Shown: one piece after another, positions 23,902 to 30,711 of the stretch | How the letters are laid out: each line of letters opens with the position of its first letter | Position numbering within the stretch: the first letter of the stretch is position 1 | Origin: a virus | IMG/VR virus record: IMGVR_UViG_3300027902_000008 | Location: 28,941-92,940 of that record | Reading direction: 5' to 3' (one strand) | Length of the DNA: 64,000 nt | Notes under the pieces: generated by a model | Seen by the model: the letters and a program-made list of their open reading frames with translations, nothing else | The model's database searches: none | Told to the model about the DNA's origin: nothing | Translations under genes and position numbers: made by a program

Positions 23902-24044
23902 AGCCTACAATTAAAAACAGGATTAAACTCTGGTGGCATTGCTTAATACATTTACATAGAGAAGTGAGGGTTGGAAAAGGAAATGCTTTTTGGTTTATTA
24001 TAACAAGTATTAGTTGTTCCGATTGTGATTATGGAAGTGAATAG
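23898..24044 (+). CDS. small hypothetical protein
   Basis: A 48-residue frame overlaps the previous stop (ATGA) and ends two bases before the tRNA-like sequence. It is His- and Trp-rich with three Cys (HCLIHLH, SCSDCDY). Short, so only moderately supported. Confidence 0.45.
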   Translation: MKPTIKNRIKLWWHCLIHLHREVRVGKGNAFWFIITSISCSDCDYGSE

Positions 24045-24046
24045 AT

Positions 24047-24118
24047 TGCGGGGTAGTGGAGTAGAACCACGCCTGCCTTATAAACAGGAAATCGTGAGTG
24101 CAAATTCCACCCCCGCTA
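24047..24118 (+). tRNA. degenerate tRNA, anticodon UAU (Ile, reads AUA)
   Basis: Seventy-two bases fold with canonical arm lengths: acceptor TGCGGGG/CCCCGCT (only 1-72 unpaired), D stem GTGG/CCAC, anticodon stem CCTGC/ACAGG with loop CTTATAA, and T arm GTGAG-TGCAAAT-TCCAC. The anticodon reads TAT. Faults are a C-A pair closing the anticodon loop, an A-C pair in the T stem, an unusual T loop (TGC in place of TTC), and a 7-base D loop lacking GG. No CCA is encoded. It may be a decaying gene or a tRNA-like element. Confidence 0.65.
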
Positions 24119-24133
24119 ATGTAAAGGAAAATA

Positions 24134-24523
24134 ATGAAACTTAAACAAAGAGAATTATGCCATAATTGCAATAAAGAAGTAGATTTTGAATTTGATGATG
24201 TTACTGTCAAGCAAGTTATTATTTGTCCTAATTGTGGACACGAACATTGGAGAGAGTTAGATGAAGGAACGATTATAAATATTAGGGCATTTATGGGAGA
24301 TAGACTTTACATTGCCGAACCCATAGACCATATTTGTATGATGCAAGAAGATGTAGTAGCTTCAACGCCAATTGAATATAAGACATTTAAAGTAATCGGA
24401 CAAACTGCTGATGGAAGACCTATCATAGAAAAGACAGAAGAAACAATAAATGGTATTTCTACCGAACAAACTAAGAGAGTGTCTGAGAGAAGGTGGGGTA
24501 GGGATAGAAAACAAGGAGGTTAA
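24134..24523 (+). CDS. zinc-ribbon protein
   Basis: A 129-residue protein with CHNCNKE (residue 9) and CPNCGHEHW (residue 31), a clear zinc ribbon, then a beta-rich acidic part. The last codons contain AAGGAGG, the ribosome site of the next gene. Confidence 0.65.
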   Translation: MKLKQRELCHNCNKEVDFEFDDVTVKQVIICPNCGHEHWRELDEGTIINIRAFMGDRLYIAEPIDHICMMQEDVVASTPIEYKTFKVIGQTADGRPIIEKTEETINGISTEQTKRVSERRWGRDRKQGG

Positions 24524-24524
24524 A

Positions 24525-24785
24525 ATGGGGCGAAGATATGCTTATTTTTGCGATGAATGTAAAAGAGATTTCGGTGATAAAAGTCATTTAAACATCAAAA
24601 CATTTAATACAAGCAGTCCTTTGTTTATATCTTTTTATGATTCCAAGCTTAAAGATTGGAAACAAAGACCAGTTACCTTTCCATCTGGAAACAGTGAATC
24701 TCATTTTTGCGATATAAACTGTTTGAAGAGTTATGTAGAAAAAAGGGTGAAGCTTATATTGGAGCAAATTAAAAAGGGGGCATAA
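24525..24785 (+). CDS. small zinc-finger protein
   Basis: ATG 24525 follows AAGGAGGTTAAA. The 86-residue protein has CDECKRDFGDKSH and later HFCDINC, a zinc-finger pair. A helix rich in Lys closes the protein, whose stop overlaps the next ATG. Confidence 0.6.
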   Translation: MGRRYAYFCDECKRDFGDKSHLNIKTFNTSSPLFISFYDSKLKDWKQRPVTFPSGNSESHFCDINCLKSYVEKRVKLILEQIKKGA

Positions 24786-25357
24786 TGGCAGAAAAGGTAT
24801 ATGTGATAGGTGCAGAGGAAAAGTTTGATTTTGGCGGAGGTAAATTAGCAAAGCTATGTAAGGATAATAGCATACTTATCAAGTGTGAACAATGTCCTAC
24901 GCAAGTATGGGTTTCCTTAAAAAACACTGATAAGACAGCTATATGCTTTCCTTGTGCCTTTAAGATGAAAAAAGAAAAAGCAGGAACTCAAGATGAGGCA
25001 AGGTTTGTTTTGTCTTCTGCGGATATGGAAGAAGCGATAGGAAGCATAGTAAAATCAGAGAAGTTAAACATTGAAAAGATAATGGAGCTTATAATAACCG
25101 CTAAAATAAAAGAATGTTCTTTAAATAATGTAAGTCCTGGCGAAGCACTGCTTGAAATAGTAGATGGTTTAATGTTCTCAACTGTAAAGTTTATGGCAGA
25201 ATTAAGTGCTTCTTCCCATATGTCCAAAGAACAGTTTGGGAGTTTCATTGATAAGATTCTAAAAGATGTCAAGTTTTTCTCTTTAGAGATATTTGATAAA
25301 TGCGTAGAGAAATTGAAGGACTTTAATAAGGAGGATGATAATGGAAAACGAATTTAA
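24785..25357 (+). CDS. hypothetical protein with zinc knuckles
   Basis: A 190-residue protein with CEQCP and CFPCAFK about 20 residues apart near the N-terminus, then an all-helical C-terminal domain. AAAAAGGGGG lies before the ATG. Function unknown. Confidence 0.6.
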   Translation: MAEKVYVIGAEEKFDFGGGKLAKLCKDNSILIKCEQCPTQVWVSLKNTDKTAICFPCAFKMKKEKAGTQDEARFVLSSADMEEAIGSIVKSEKLNIEKIMELIITAKIKECSLNNVSPGEALLEIVDGLMFSTVKFMAELSASSHMSKEQFGSFIDKILKDVKFFSLEIFDKCVEKLKDFNKEDDNGKRI

Positions 25358-25721
25358 GTTTGAAGTAGCAACATCAGTAAGATTAACATATAAGAAGAAT
25401 ACCAGAGTGTTTATTGTAGAGAGAAGTATACAGGAATGTCCTGCTGGTATTCAAAAGCATTATATAGGTAGGGTTCATTATAGTGGTAAATATGGTGGAA
25501 TAAACGATAAAAACCTTACTTCCTTCAATGAGGTAGAATTAGAGGCTATTCCAGAGCCAAGCCCTAAATTACAAGAACTAATAACTAAGAGAGATGCTTT
25601 AAATCTTGAGAAAATAACCTTAATTAAACAGCAGGATTTTGAGAAAGCATCTGCTATTAGAGATGAGGAAAGAAAACTTAACCTTGAAATAGAGCTTTTA
25701 CAAGGGCAAGAGGAGGTTTAA
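25341..25721 (+). CDS. hypothetical protein with UVR-like motif
   Basis: ATG 25341 lies six bases after AGGAGG. The N-terminal half of this 126-residue protein is beta-rich. Residues 95-120 include QQDFEKASAIRDEERKL, which closely resembles the UVR helical hairpin shared by UvrB, UvrC and McsA that mediates protein contacts. A link to repair is only suggestive. Confidence 0.55.
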   Translation: MENEFKFEVATSVRLTYKKNTRVFIVERSIQECPAGIQKHYIGRVHYSGKYGGINDKNLTSFNEVELEAIPEPSPKLQELITKRDALNLEKITLIKQQDFEKASAIRDEERKLNLEIELLQGQEEV

Positions 25722-25859
25722 ATGCCAAGAGGAGTAATGTGTGATGCCACGGGTTGTATAAACAATAGAGATGGAGAATGTGACGCAGATGAAATCACGT
25801 TAGATTATACAGGCAGTTGTGAGGTTTATGAGGAAAAAAAGGAAGTAGATAGGAGTTAA
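25722..25859 (+). CDS. DUF1540-like small Cys protein
   Basis: A 45-residue protein with MCDATGCINNRDGECDADEI and a later GSCEVY, matching the four-Cys DUF1540 pattern. AGAGGAGG precedes the ATG. These are compact metal-binding domains of unknown role. Confidence 0.6.
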   Translation: MPRGVMCDATGCINNRDGECDADEITLDYTGSCEVYEEKKEVDRS

Positions 25860-25860
25860 G

Positions 25861-26130
25861 ATGGAAAAGAAACTGATAAAGTTATGTCCAGTTTGTCAAA
25901 AATACTTTTATGCAAATATGCCACATTGGGCAAAGTCTGGTAAATGCAAAGAACCAGATAAACTTATGGAAGACTTTAGAAAACAAAATGACATACCTCC
26001 ATATGAAGTATGGCATTTTTCTTATCATACTGAGAATCATTACTGGTTTCCTCAGTATGACCAAGAAGCAACACAAAGAAACTTTATGAAGATGGTTTAC
26101 AATAAATTATTTTTGGAAGGGATAATTTGA
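25861..26130 (+). CDS. small zinc-finger-like protein
   Basis: An 89-residue protein with CPVCQKYF then HWAKSGKC, a CX2C...HX6C zinc pattern, and an aromatic C-terminal half. Its stop abuts the structured non-coding region. Confidence 0.6.
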   Translation: MEKKLIKLCPVCQKYFYANMPHWAKSGKCKEPDKLMEDFRKQNDIPPYEVWHFSYHTENHYWFPQYDQEATQRNFMKMVYNKLFLEGII

Positions 26131-26334
26131 CCCAGAGAAATAAAGACAAGCCTGTGGTTCCCACTACAGAAGAAAGTGGCGTTAAAATTGGGGATTGAGA
26201 TAACTCTGCCCAATCCGTTTTTCAATGTGAGACTGTTCCCAATTACTGAAGGTCTCAAGGACGGTAAACGGCTTAACACGAATCCGTCAGCAGGTTTTCT
26301 CTGGGAAAGTAAATAACTAAAAATGATTATTTAC
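26131..26334 (+). ncRNA. candidate structured non-coding RNA with pseudoknot
   Basis: CCCAGAGAAA (26131-26140) pairs perfectly with TTTCTCTGGG (26296-26305), enclosing several helices: CCACT/AGTGG (26161/26175), ATTGGG/CCCAAT (26187/26209) with inner GAG/CTC, CCGTTT/AAACGG (26215/26266) and TGAGAC/GTCTCA (26228/26252). GACGG (26260-26264) can pair with CCGTC (26284-26288) across the CCGTTT helix, forming a pseudoknot. A further 8-bp hairpin GTAAATAA/TTATTTAC lies at 26309-26334. It is less AT-rich than its surroundings and has no convincing gene; a TTG frame of 23 codons from 26127 is weak. No known class was recognised. Confidence 0.65.
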
Positions 26335-26361
26335 AGAAAATAACGCAAAAGGAAGACTAAA

Positions 26362-26532
26362 ATGATTAAGATGATTATTGGAATTTTATTATTCGGTATA
26401 ACTACGATTATTCCAATTTATATTACAAGTGATGATTTTCACTGCTGGGGTAAAGAGGAGTGGTTGCTGGTTTTACTTATTTTAGCTATCAACCTTTACT
26501 TCTTATTGGCTGGTTGGTTAGTATGGAGATAA
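26362..26532 (+). CDS. small two-helix membrane protein
   Basis: A 56-residue frame with two hydrophobic segments (MIIGILLFGITTIIPIYI and LLVLLILAINLYFLLAGW) separated by a short charged loop. It is holin-like in size and topology, but no lysis cassette surrounds it. AGGAAGA lies upstream. Confidence 0.5.
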   Translation: MIKMIIGILLFGITTIIPIYITSDDFHCWGKEEWLLVLLILAINLYFLLAGWLVWR

Positions 26533-26536
26533 GGAA

Positions 26537-26686
26537 ATGAAGAGTTGGAAGATTTGGAAAAGTTATAAGAATTGGAAAAGTTGGATAGAAGTAGTTCCTG
26601 ATTATGATTGGATTTATGATGTTATGGAACTTACAGGGTTTGACTATCCCACTGTAGCGTTTGCGTATTATTTATTAAACAGATGA
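26537..26686 (+). CDS. small Trp-rich protein
   Basis: A 49-residue frame behind AAGGAA, with Trp/Lys repeats at the start (SWKIWKSYKNWKSWI). It overlaps the next start by 4 bases. Function unknown. Confidence 0.45.
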   Translation: MKSWKIWKSYKNWKSWIEVVPDYDWIYDVMELTGFDYPTVAFAYYLLNR

Positions 26687-26799
26687 GTAATAAACTCAAG
26701 CCTTTTCCACAGGCAATTCTTTCTTTATTGGCTTCTATATTTTGTGTTGTGGCTGTAATCGGCATAGGTATATGGAACTTGTTTAAAAAGAGGAATTAA
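26683..26799 (+). CDS. 38-residue single-pass membrane peptide
   Basis: A short frame with one hydrophobic helix (AILSLLASIFCVVAVIGIGIW) between basic ends, coupled to the previous gene by ATGA overlap. Likely an inner-membrane peptide. Confidence 0.45.
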   Translation: MSNKLKPFPQAILSLLASIFCVVAVIGIGIWNLFKKRN

Positions 26800-26804
26800 A
26801 ATAA

Positions 26805-26978
26805 ATGCCTGAATATTTTATCCGTTATTCTAAAGCATTCCAATGTGGTGGCAAAATGATAAAAGATGAAAAATATGTCTTTATTAAGGCACGTTCAGGA
26901 GCAAAGGCTTGGGTTAAATGCACTATGCAAGAGTCTAATTTCAATGGCATACGCTTACTTGATATAAGGAGACTTTAG
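26805..26978 (+). CDS. small hypothetical protein
   Basis: A 57-residue basic protein (EYFIRYSKAFQCGGKM, then VFIKARSGAKAWVK) ending directly before the next ATG. AGGAATTAAA upstream is a weak ribosome site. Not recognised. Confidence 0.5.
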   Translation: MPEYFIRYSKAFQCGGKMIKDEKYVFIKARSGAKAWVKCTMQESNFNGIRLLDIRRL

Positions 26979-27242
26979 ATGAAGACAAGGGATTTTATTG
27001 GTTTAAAGTTTAGAGAAGCAGAAAAGAAGTTTGGTAGTAAAAACTTAGAATTGGCTTTAGAACAATTTGAATTAAACACTTGTGATAAATGCACTATGAT
27101 TGACCTTTCTTCTGATTTGGTGTGGATTACAGAAGATTTTAAGCCAAGAAAAAATGAAAAACCTGATAAAAAGTTTTATGAGTATTGGAGTGATAGTGCT
27201 TTATGTGAAAAATGTTATTTAGAAGAGATAAAGAAAAGATGA
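26979..27242 (+). CDS. small putative zinc-binding protein
   Basis: An 87-residue protein with CDKC near residue 36 and CEKC near residue 78, separated by a charged linker. ATAAGGAG precedes the ATG. Confidence 0.6.
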   Translation: MKTRDFIGLKFREAEKKFGSKNLELALEQFELNTCDKCTMIDLSSDLVWITEDFKPRKNEKPDKKFYEYWSDSALCEKCYLEEIKKR

Positions 27243-27502
27243 TAAGGCTATTAAAAAGATTATTCAAAAGAGAAAAAGATGATGGCTTTGATAAGGCAAG
27301 AGAGAATGTAGCGAAGGAATGTCTTAAGCGAGGTGGCATAATCTCTGGGAAAATGTATGAAGATGGCACTTATACAATTGATGAAGAAGGTTTTTGTAAA
27401 TGTTCAAAACCAGAGCCTTATTATAGTTATAATTTTAGTGCGGATAAGATACCTTGTAAGAATTGCGGTTTGATTATAAAACGTGATAACCTTTGCCAAT
27501 AA
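27239..27502 (+). CDS. small putative zinc-binding protein
   Basis: ATG 27239 overlaps the previous stop. The 87-residue product has a basic N-terminus (RLLKRLFKREKDDG) and CKCSKP plus CKNCGL near the end, compatible with one zinc site. A T-rich stretch follows its stop. Confidence 0.55.
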   Translation: MIRLLKRLFKREKDDGFDKARENVAKECLKRGGIISGKMYEDGTYTIDEEGFCKCSKPEPYYSYNFSADKIPCKNCGLIIKRDNLCQ

Positions 27503-27510
27503 TTTTTTTG

Positions 27511-27611
27511 CCTATTTTCCCATCCTATTCTTGAAGCTTGATTTAGGGGTAGAGGGGTGAGCCTTTGGTTGCGTTCAAGGCGTGGTGGGCTTGTCAGGAG
27601 GCAAAAATAGG
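27511..27611 (+). other. G-rich non-coding element bounded by an inverted repeat
   Basis: CCTATTTT (27511-27518) is complementary to AAAATAGG (27604-27611). The 85 bases between are unusually G-rich for this genome (GGGGTAGAGGGGTGAG, GGCGTGGTGGGC) and allow an inner AGCC/GGCT helix. The whole 160-base gap holds no gene until the peptide at 27667. A structured RNA or control region is possible. Confidence 0.4.
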
Positions 27612-27666
27612 GCTAAAAGGGGTGGTAAGGCAAGTTTTGGGGATTTTAAGCTGAAAGGAGGTGAAG

Positions 27667-27723
27667 ATGTCTCACGATAAGAATAAGGGCAAAAAAGACA
27701 AGGGTAAGAAGAAAAAGAAGTAA
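27667..27723 (+). CDS. 18-residue poly-lysine peptide
   Basis: ATG 27667 follows AAAGGAGGTGAAG, one of the best ribosome sites in the window. The frame encodes MSHDKNKGKKDKGKKKKK, then stops. A peptide this basic could bind RNA or DNA. Its shortness leaves doubt. Confidence 0.4.
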   Translation: MSHDKNKGKKDKGKKKKK

Positions 27724-27768
27724 TAAGACATAACTAACTGATACATAACCATATAAGGAGGAAATAAA

Positions 27769-28185
27769 ATGGTAAAATTTCAGAACCCATTTAGGAAACA
27801 ACCAGTTGTAGACCCAACTAAACCTCAGCCAGAAGTAGAGACAGCTATAGTGATAATCCAATATGAGAATGGCGGTCCCTCTGTAGGATTTCTTAATGTT
27901 GGAGGTATTAAGGTTAAAAGAGTGGCAACTATGAATGATATGTTCAGAATGGTTTGTGAAGTTCAGCAACAAATAAATACAATAAGTATTTGCGATAGAG
28001 TAATGAATATCCTACAGCCTAAACAACCAATCAATATCCCAGTTAATGTGCCAGGATTAAAGAGAGAAGAAGCAGAAATTAGAGGATATGGTCCAGAAGA
28101 GAAGAAAGTAGAGGATAAAGTTGAAAAGCCTGATAATGTTGTTGATAATCAAGAGGCTCCAAAAGAGCCTGAACATCCTGCTTAG
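27769..28185 (+). CDS. hypothetical protein
   Basis: A 138-residue protein behind AAGGAGGAAAT. The middle (TAIVIIQYENGGPSVGFLNVGGIKVKRVA) is a beta-meander, then a helix, and the end is a Pro/Glu/Lys-rich tail. Not recognised. Confidence 0.6.
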   Translation: MVKFQNPFRKQPVVDPTKPQPEVETAIVIIQYENGGPSVGFLNVGGIKVKRVATMNDMFRMVCEVQQQINTISICDRVMNILQPKQPINIPVNVPGLKREEAEIRGYGPEEKKVEDKVEKPDNVVDNQEAPKEPEHPA

Positions 28186-28507
28186 ACAACATTGGGCAGT
28201 ATTCGCTAAAGAACAGGAAGTTTTTGATATTCTTGTTCATAAGGAATATAGGGAAAATTGTGGCAAGCTTACTTTCAAGGGGAAGCAAGTTAAAATAATT
28301 TATACCCTGTATTTTCCAGATAAGAAACGCAGAGACTATTCCAACTATTCCCAAAAGATGCTTGATGATAGTTTAGTCAAGGAAGGGATTATAGACGATG
28401 ATAACAGCGAAGTAATAGTTGAGGAAACTGTTAGGATAAGATACGATAAAAGCAATCCAAGAACTGAGATAGCAATAAAGGAGGTAGAATTCAATACAAA
28501 TACTTGA
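28136..28507 (+). CDS. RusA-like Holliday junction resolvase
   Basis: The core VKIIYTLYFPDKKRRDYSNYSQKMLDDSL then GIIDDDNSEV matches RusA: conserved D...N..K...D.L and the DDD acidic cluster that binds metal for junction cleavage. The start is uncertain; ATG 28136 gives 123 residues but overlaps the previous gene by 50 bases with no good ribosome site, and the first 40 residues are not typical of RusA. It complements RecA and the small PD-(D/E)XK nuclease. Confidence 0.7.
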   Translation: MLLIIKRLQKSLNILLRQHWAVFAKEQEVFDILVHKEYRENCGKLTFKGKQVKIIYTLYFPDKKRRDYSNYSQKMLDDSLVKEGIIDDDNSEVIVEETVRIRYDKSNPRTEIAIKEVEFNTNT

Positions 28508-28532
28508 CAATAAACTAAAAATATGTTATGTA
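28504..28532 (+). promoter_or_regulatory. candidate promoter, TTGACA with extended -10
   Basis: TTGACA (28504-28509) is followed after 17 bases by TATGTA with an upstream TG. Bases AAATACTTGACA and, 11 bases after TTGACA, ATATGTTA are shared with the element at 41759. A start predicted near 28539 would cut off the ribosome site of the 28546 gene, so the exact start or its target is unclear. Confidence 0.45.
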
Positions 28533-28545
28533 GGAGGTGATGAAT

Positions 28546-28731
28546 ATGTTGCTGACCGTAACCGAAGTGGCTAAGTTATTAAGGCTTGATAGACAAACTA
28601 TCTACAGGAAGGTTAAGGATGGCTTGATACCACATACCAGAATTGGTAGTAGTATTAGGTTTGATAGCGAGGCTATTGACAGATGGATGCTTAATCAATC
28701 TATGGCTTTTAATAAAAAAGGAGTGATTTGA
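28546..28731 (+). CDS. excisionase-type helix-turn-helix protein
   Basis: ATG 28546 lies eight bases after AGGAGG. The 61-residue protein is a single HTH_17 domain: LLTVTEVAKLLRLDRQTIYRKV then GLIPHTRIGSSIRFD and a terminal helix AIDRWML. Such proteins are DNA-binding excisionases or regulators. It opens the ParB/radical-SAM/sugar block and may control it. No integrase is visible nearby. Confidence 0.8.
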   Translation: MLLTVTEVAKLLRLDRQTIYRKVKDGLIPHTRIGSSIRFDSEAIDRWMLNQSMAFNKKGVI

Positions 28732-29417
28732 TGGAGATAAAGCAATTTGAAACCATAGAGCTTGACATCAAGGATATTAAGAGACCATTAAAGAATCCTA
28801 ATAAGATGTCAGACTTTATGTTTATGTCTTTGGTGGAAGGTATCAAAAAAGATGGGTTTATCTATCCTTTGATACTTCGCAAGGAAGACAGCAGGATAAT
28901 TGATGGAGACCATAGGTATTTGGCTGCTATTGAAGCAGGATTAAGCAAGGTTAAATGTATCTTGCTTGATGTAACCGAAGAAGAATCCATAAAGATAGGT
29001 ATAGGTCTTAACCAAAAGAAAGGATATTTTGATTACGTTGAATTAAGAGACATCCTTACTGAAATGGAAGATAAAGACTTACCTGCTCTTTCATTGGATA
29101 CAGGTTTTACTGAAATAGAACTTCAAAGGTTGCTTGAACAAAGCACCTTTGATAATGATAAACTAATAAAACAAAAACTTGCAGAGATAGGGATACCTAC
29201 GGATAAGATAGATGCTATGGCTGATGTTTATAAGACTGGAAACTTCCAAGAACTGCCAAAATCAGACCTAAAGGGCAATCAGGAAGGAATAAGGTATCCT
29301 TTAATCTTTTTTGTTGACTCTGAAGAATCTTATAACTTTCTAAAAGACTTTTTCAAGAAAGAAGGAAGCAAAGAACCAGATACCAATAAATTGATGGAAA
29401 TGGTAAAAAATGCCTGA
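28731..29417 (+). CDS. ParB-like nuclease-domain protein
   Basis: ATG 28731 overlaps the previous TGA. The 228-residue protein has ParB N-terminal features: ELDIKDIKRPLKNPNKM, GIKKDGFIYPLILRK and the phosphate-binding IIDGDHRYLAA at about residues 60-70. The ParB fold binds CTP in partition proteins, but many phage versions are linked to DNA modification or nuclease roles. The C-terminal half is unfamiliar. It overlaps the radical-SAM gene by 8 bases, suggesting they act together. Confidence 0.8.
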   Translation: MEIKQFETIELDIKDIKRPLKNPNKMSDFMFMSLVEGIKKDGFIYPLILRKEDSRIIDGDHRYLAAIEAGLSKVKCILLDVTEEESIKIGIGLNQKKGYFDYVELRDILTEMEDKDLPALSLDTGFTEIELQRLLEQSTFDNDKLIKQKLAEIGIPTDKIDAMADVYKTGNFQELPKSDLKGNQEGIRYPLIFFVDSEESYNFLKDFFKKEGSKEPDTNKLMEMVKNA

Positions 29418-30711
29418 ACTTGAAGCAAAGAATTACCAATCTCCAAGGGCATCTTATGAGTATATGGACTGTGCTTTGCCATTGACCTTTGACCAATACT
29501 CCATCTGCTCATATAATTGTCTTTACTGCTTTGCCTTTTATCAGAGGGCTATGAATGCTCAAAGTGCAGAAGACTTCTGGAAAAGGAAAGTTTATGCCGT
29601 AGATGTTGAGTGGTTAAAGTCAATTTTCAAAGGTGAAGAAACAGATAAGGGATATCCCAAAAAGATAAAGGCAATGATAGACCAAGGCATTCCTCTTCAT
29701 TGGGGTGGCTTATCAGACCCAGCTGATGAATATGAAAAGAAATTTAAAGTAGGCTATGAGTTAATAAAATTCCTCAAAGAAATAAATTATCCCACCTTAT
29801 TCTCCATAAAAGGAGATGCTTTCCTGCTACCTGAATACCAAGAGATTTTTAAGGGTAGCAAAAACTTCAAATTCCAATTAAGCATCATTTCAGCAGATGA
29901 CAAGTTAGCACCCAAGATAGAACAGGGCGTTCCTATACCTACCAGAAGGCTGGAAGTGATGAAGTCCTTGAATGATTTGGGATGCGAGGTGATACTACGC
30001 CTGAGACCTTTCATTATAGGCTTCTCTGATAAGACAGTAGAAGAGTTAATGGTAAAGTCAAAAGAAGCAGGTGCTTCCGCAGTAAGCCTTGAGTTCTTCT
30101 GTTTGGAAAGTCGTGCTGCTGGATACTTAAAAAAGCGTTATGAACAGATGAATGAAGTCTTGGGATTTAACGTATATGACTATTACAAGTATCTAAGCAG
30201 GGGTAGTATGGGAGGATATAGAAGGCTTAACCCATATACCAAAGCAACCCACGTTGAGAAAGTGTATAAGTTAGCAAGAAAGTTAGGTATGAGGTTTGCC
30301 TGTAGCGATGCCCACTTTAAAGAACTTAATGATACGGGTTGTTGTTGTGGACTTGATAACTCTTGGAACTGGACAAGAGGTCAATTTACCAATGCCCTGA
30401 TAATAGCGAGGAAGTGCGGTCAGGTCTGTTGGAAGGATATAGAGAAAGATACTGAATGGGAAAGGTTATGGAGATTCTCTGAGGTAAGGAACTGCGGAGA
30501 CTGGAAAAGATACAGAAGGCATAAGTTATGGGATTGCCGAATAGCCAAGAAGAATATCTGGAATGACCCTAATGATATAAACTCTCCCTATAGATATTTT
30601 GAAGGCAGGATGTTGCCTGATAAGTTAGATGAGGATGGAAATGTAATATACAAATATTCAAAGTTTAGTTTAGAAGACCAAATAACCGATGAAAATAGCA
30701 TTACCAAGTAG
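29410..30711 (+). CDS. radical SAM enzyme
   Basis: The 433-residue protein carries CSYNCLYC (C33, C37, C40), the CX3CX2C ligand set for a [4Fe-4S] cluster, and TIM-barrel-like strands later (HWGGLSDPADEYE, FQLSIISADD, VILRLRPFI). It resembles spore photoproduct lyase-type radical SAM proteins. A second Cys group (DTGCCCGLDNSW) near residue 315 could hold another cluster or zinc. It is coupled to the ParB-like gene and precedes glycosyltransferases, so a role in modifying a base or a sugar is a reasonable hypothesis. Confidence 0.75.
   Translation: MPELEAKNYQSPRASYEYMDCALPLTFDQYSICSYNCLYCFAFYQRAMNAQSAEDFWKRKVYAVDVEWLKSIFKGEETDKGYPKKIKAMIDQGIPLHWGGLSDPADEYEKKFKVGYELIKFLKEINYPTLFSIKGDAFLLPEYQEIFKGSKNFKFQLSIISADDKLAPKIEQGVPIPTRRLEVMKSLNDLGCEVILRLRPFIIGFSDKTVEELMVKSKEAGASAVSLEFFCLESRAAGYLKKRYEQMNEVLGFNVYDYYKYLSRGSMGGYRRLNPYTKATHVEKVYKLARKLGMRFACSDAHFKELNDTGCCCGLDNSWNWTRGQFTNALIIARKCGQVCWKDIEKDTEWERLWRFSEVRNCGDWKRYRRHKLWDCRIAKKNIWNDPNDINSPYRYFEGRMLPDKLDEDGNVIYKYSKFSLEDQITDENSITK

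Noticed and set aside
24010-24210. A reverse-strand open frame over the tRNA-like sequence
   Set aside because: It is the antisense translation of a tRNA-like element, has no ribosome site and opposes all neighbouring genes.
26127-26198. TTG-started frame of 23 codons
   Set aside because: The start is rare, the frame is very short and it lies within well-formed RNA helices.
26131-26305. Retron or group I intron
   Set aside because: No reverse transcriptase is in the window, and the conserved core pairings of group I introns were not found; flanking sequence does not form a split gene.
28546-28731. Evidence for a temperate phage from the excisionase-like protein
   Set aside because: Single HTH_17 proteins are common regulators, and no integrase or attachment site is seen here.
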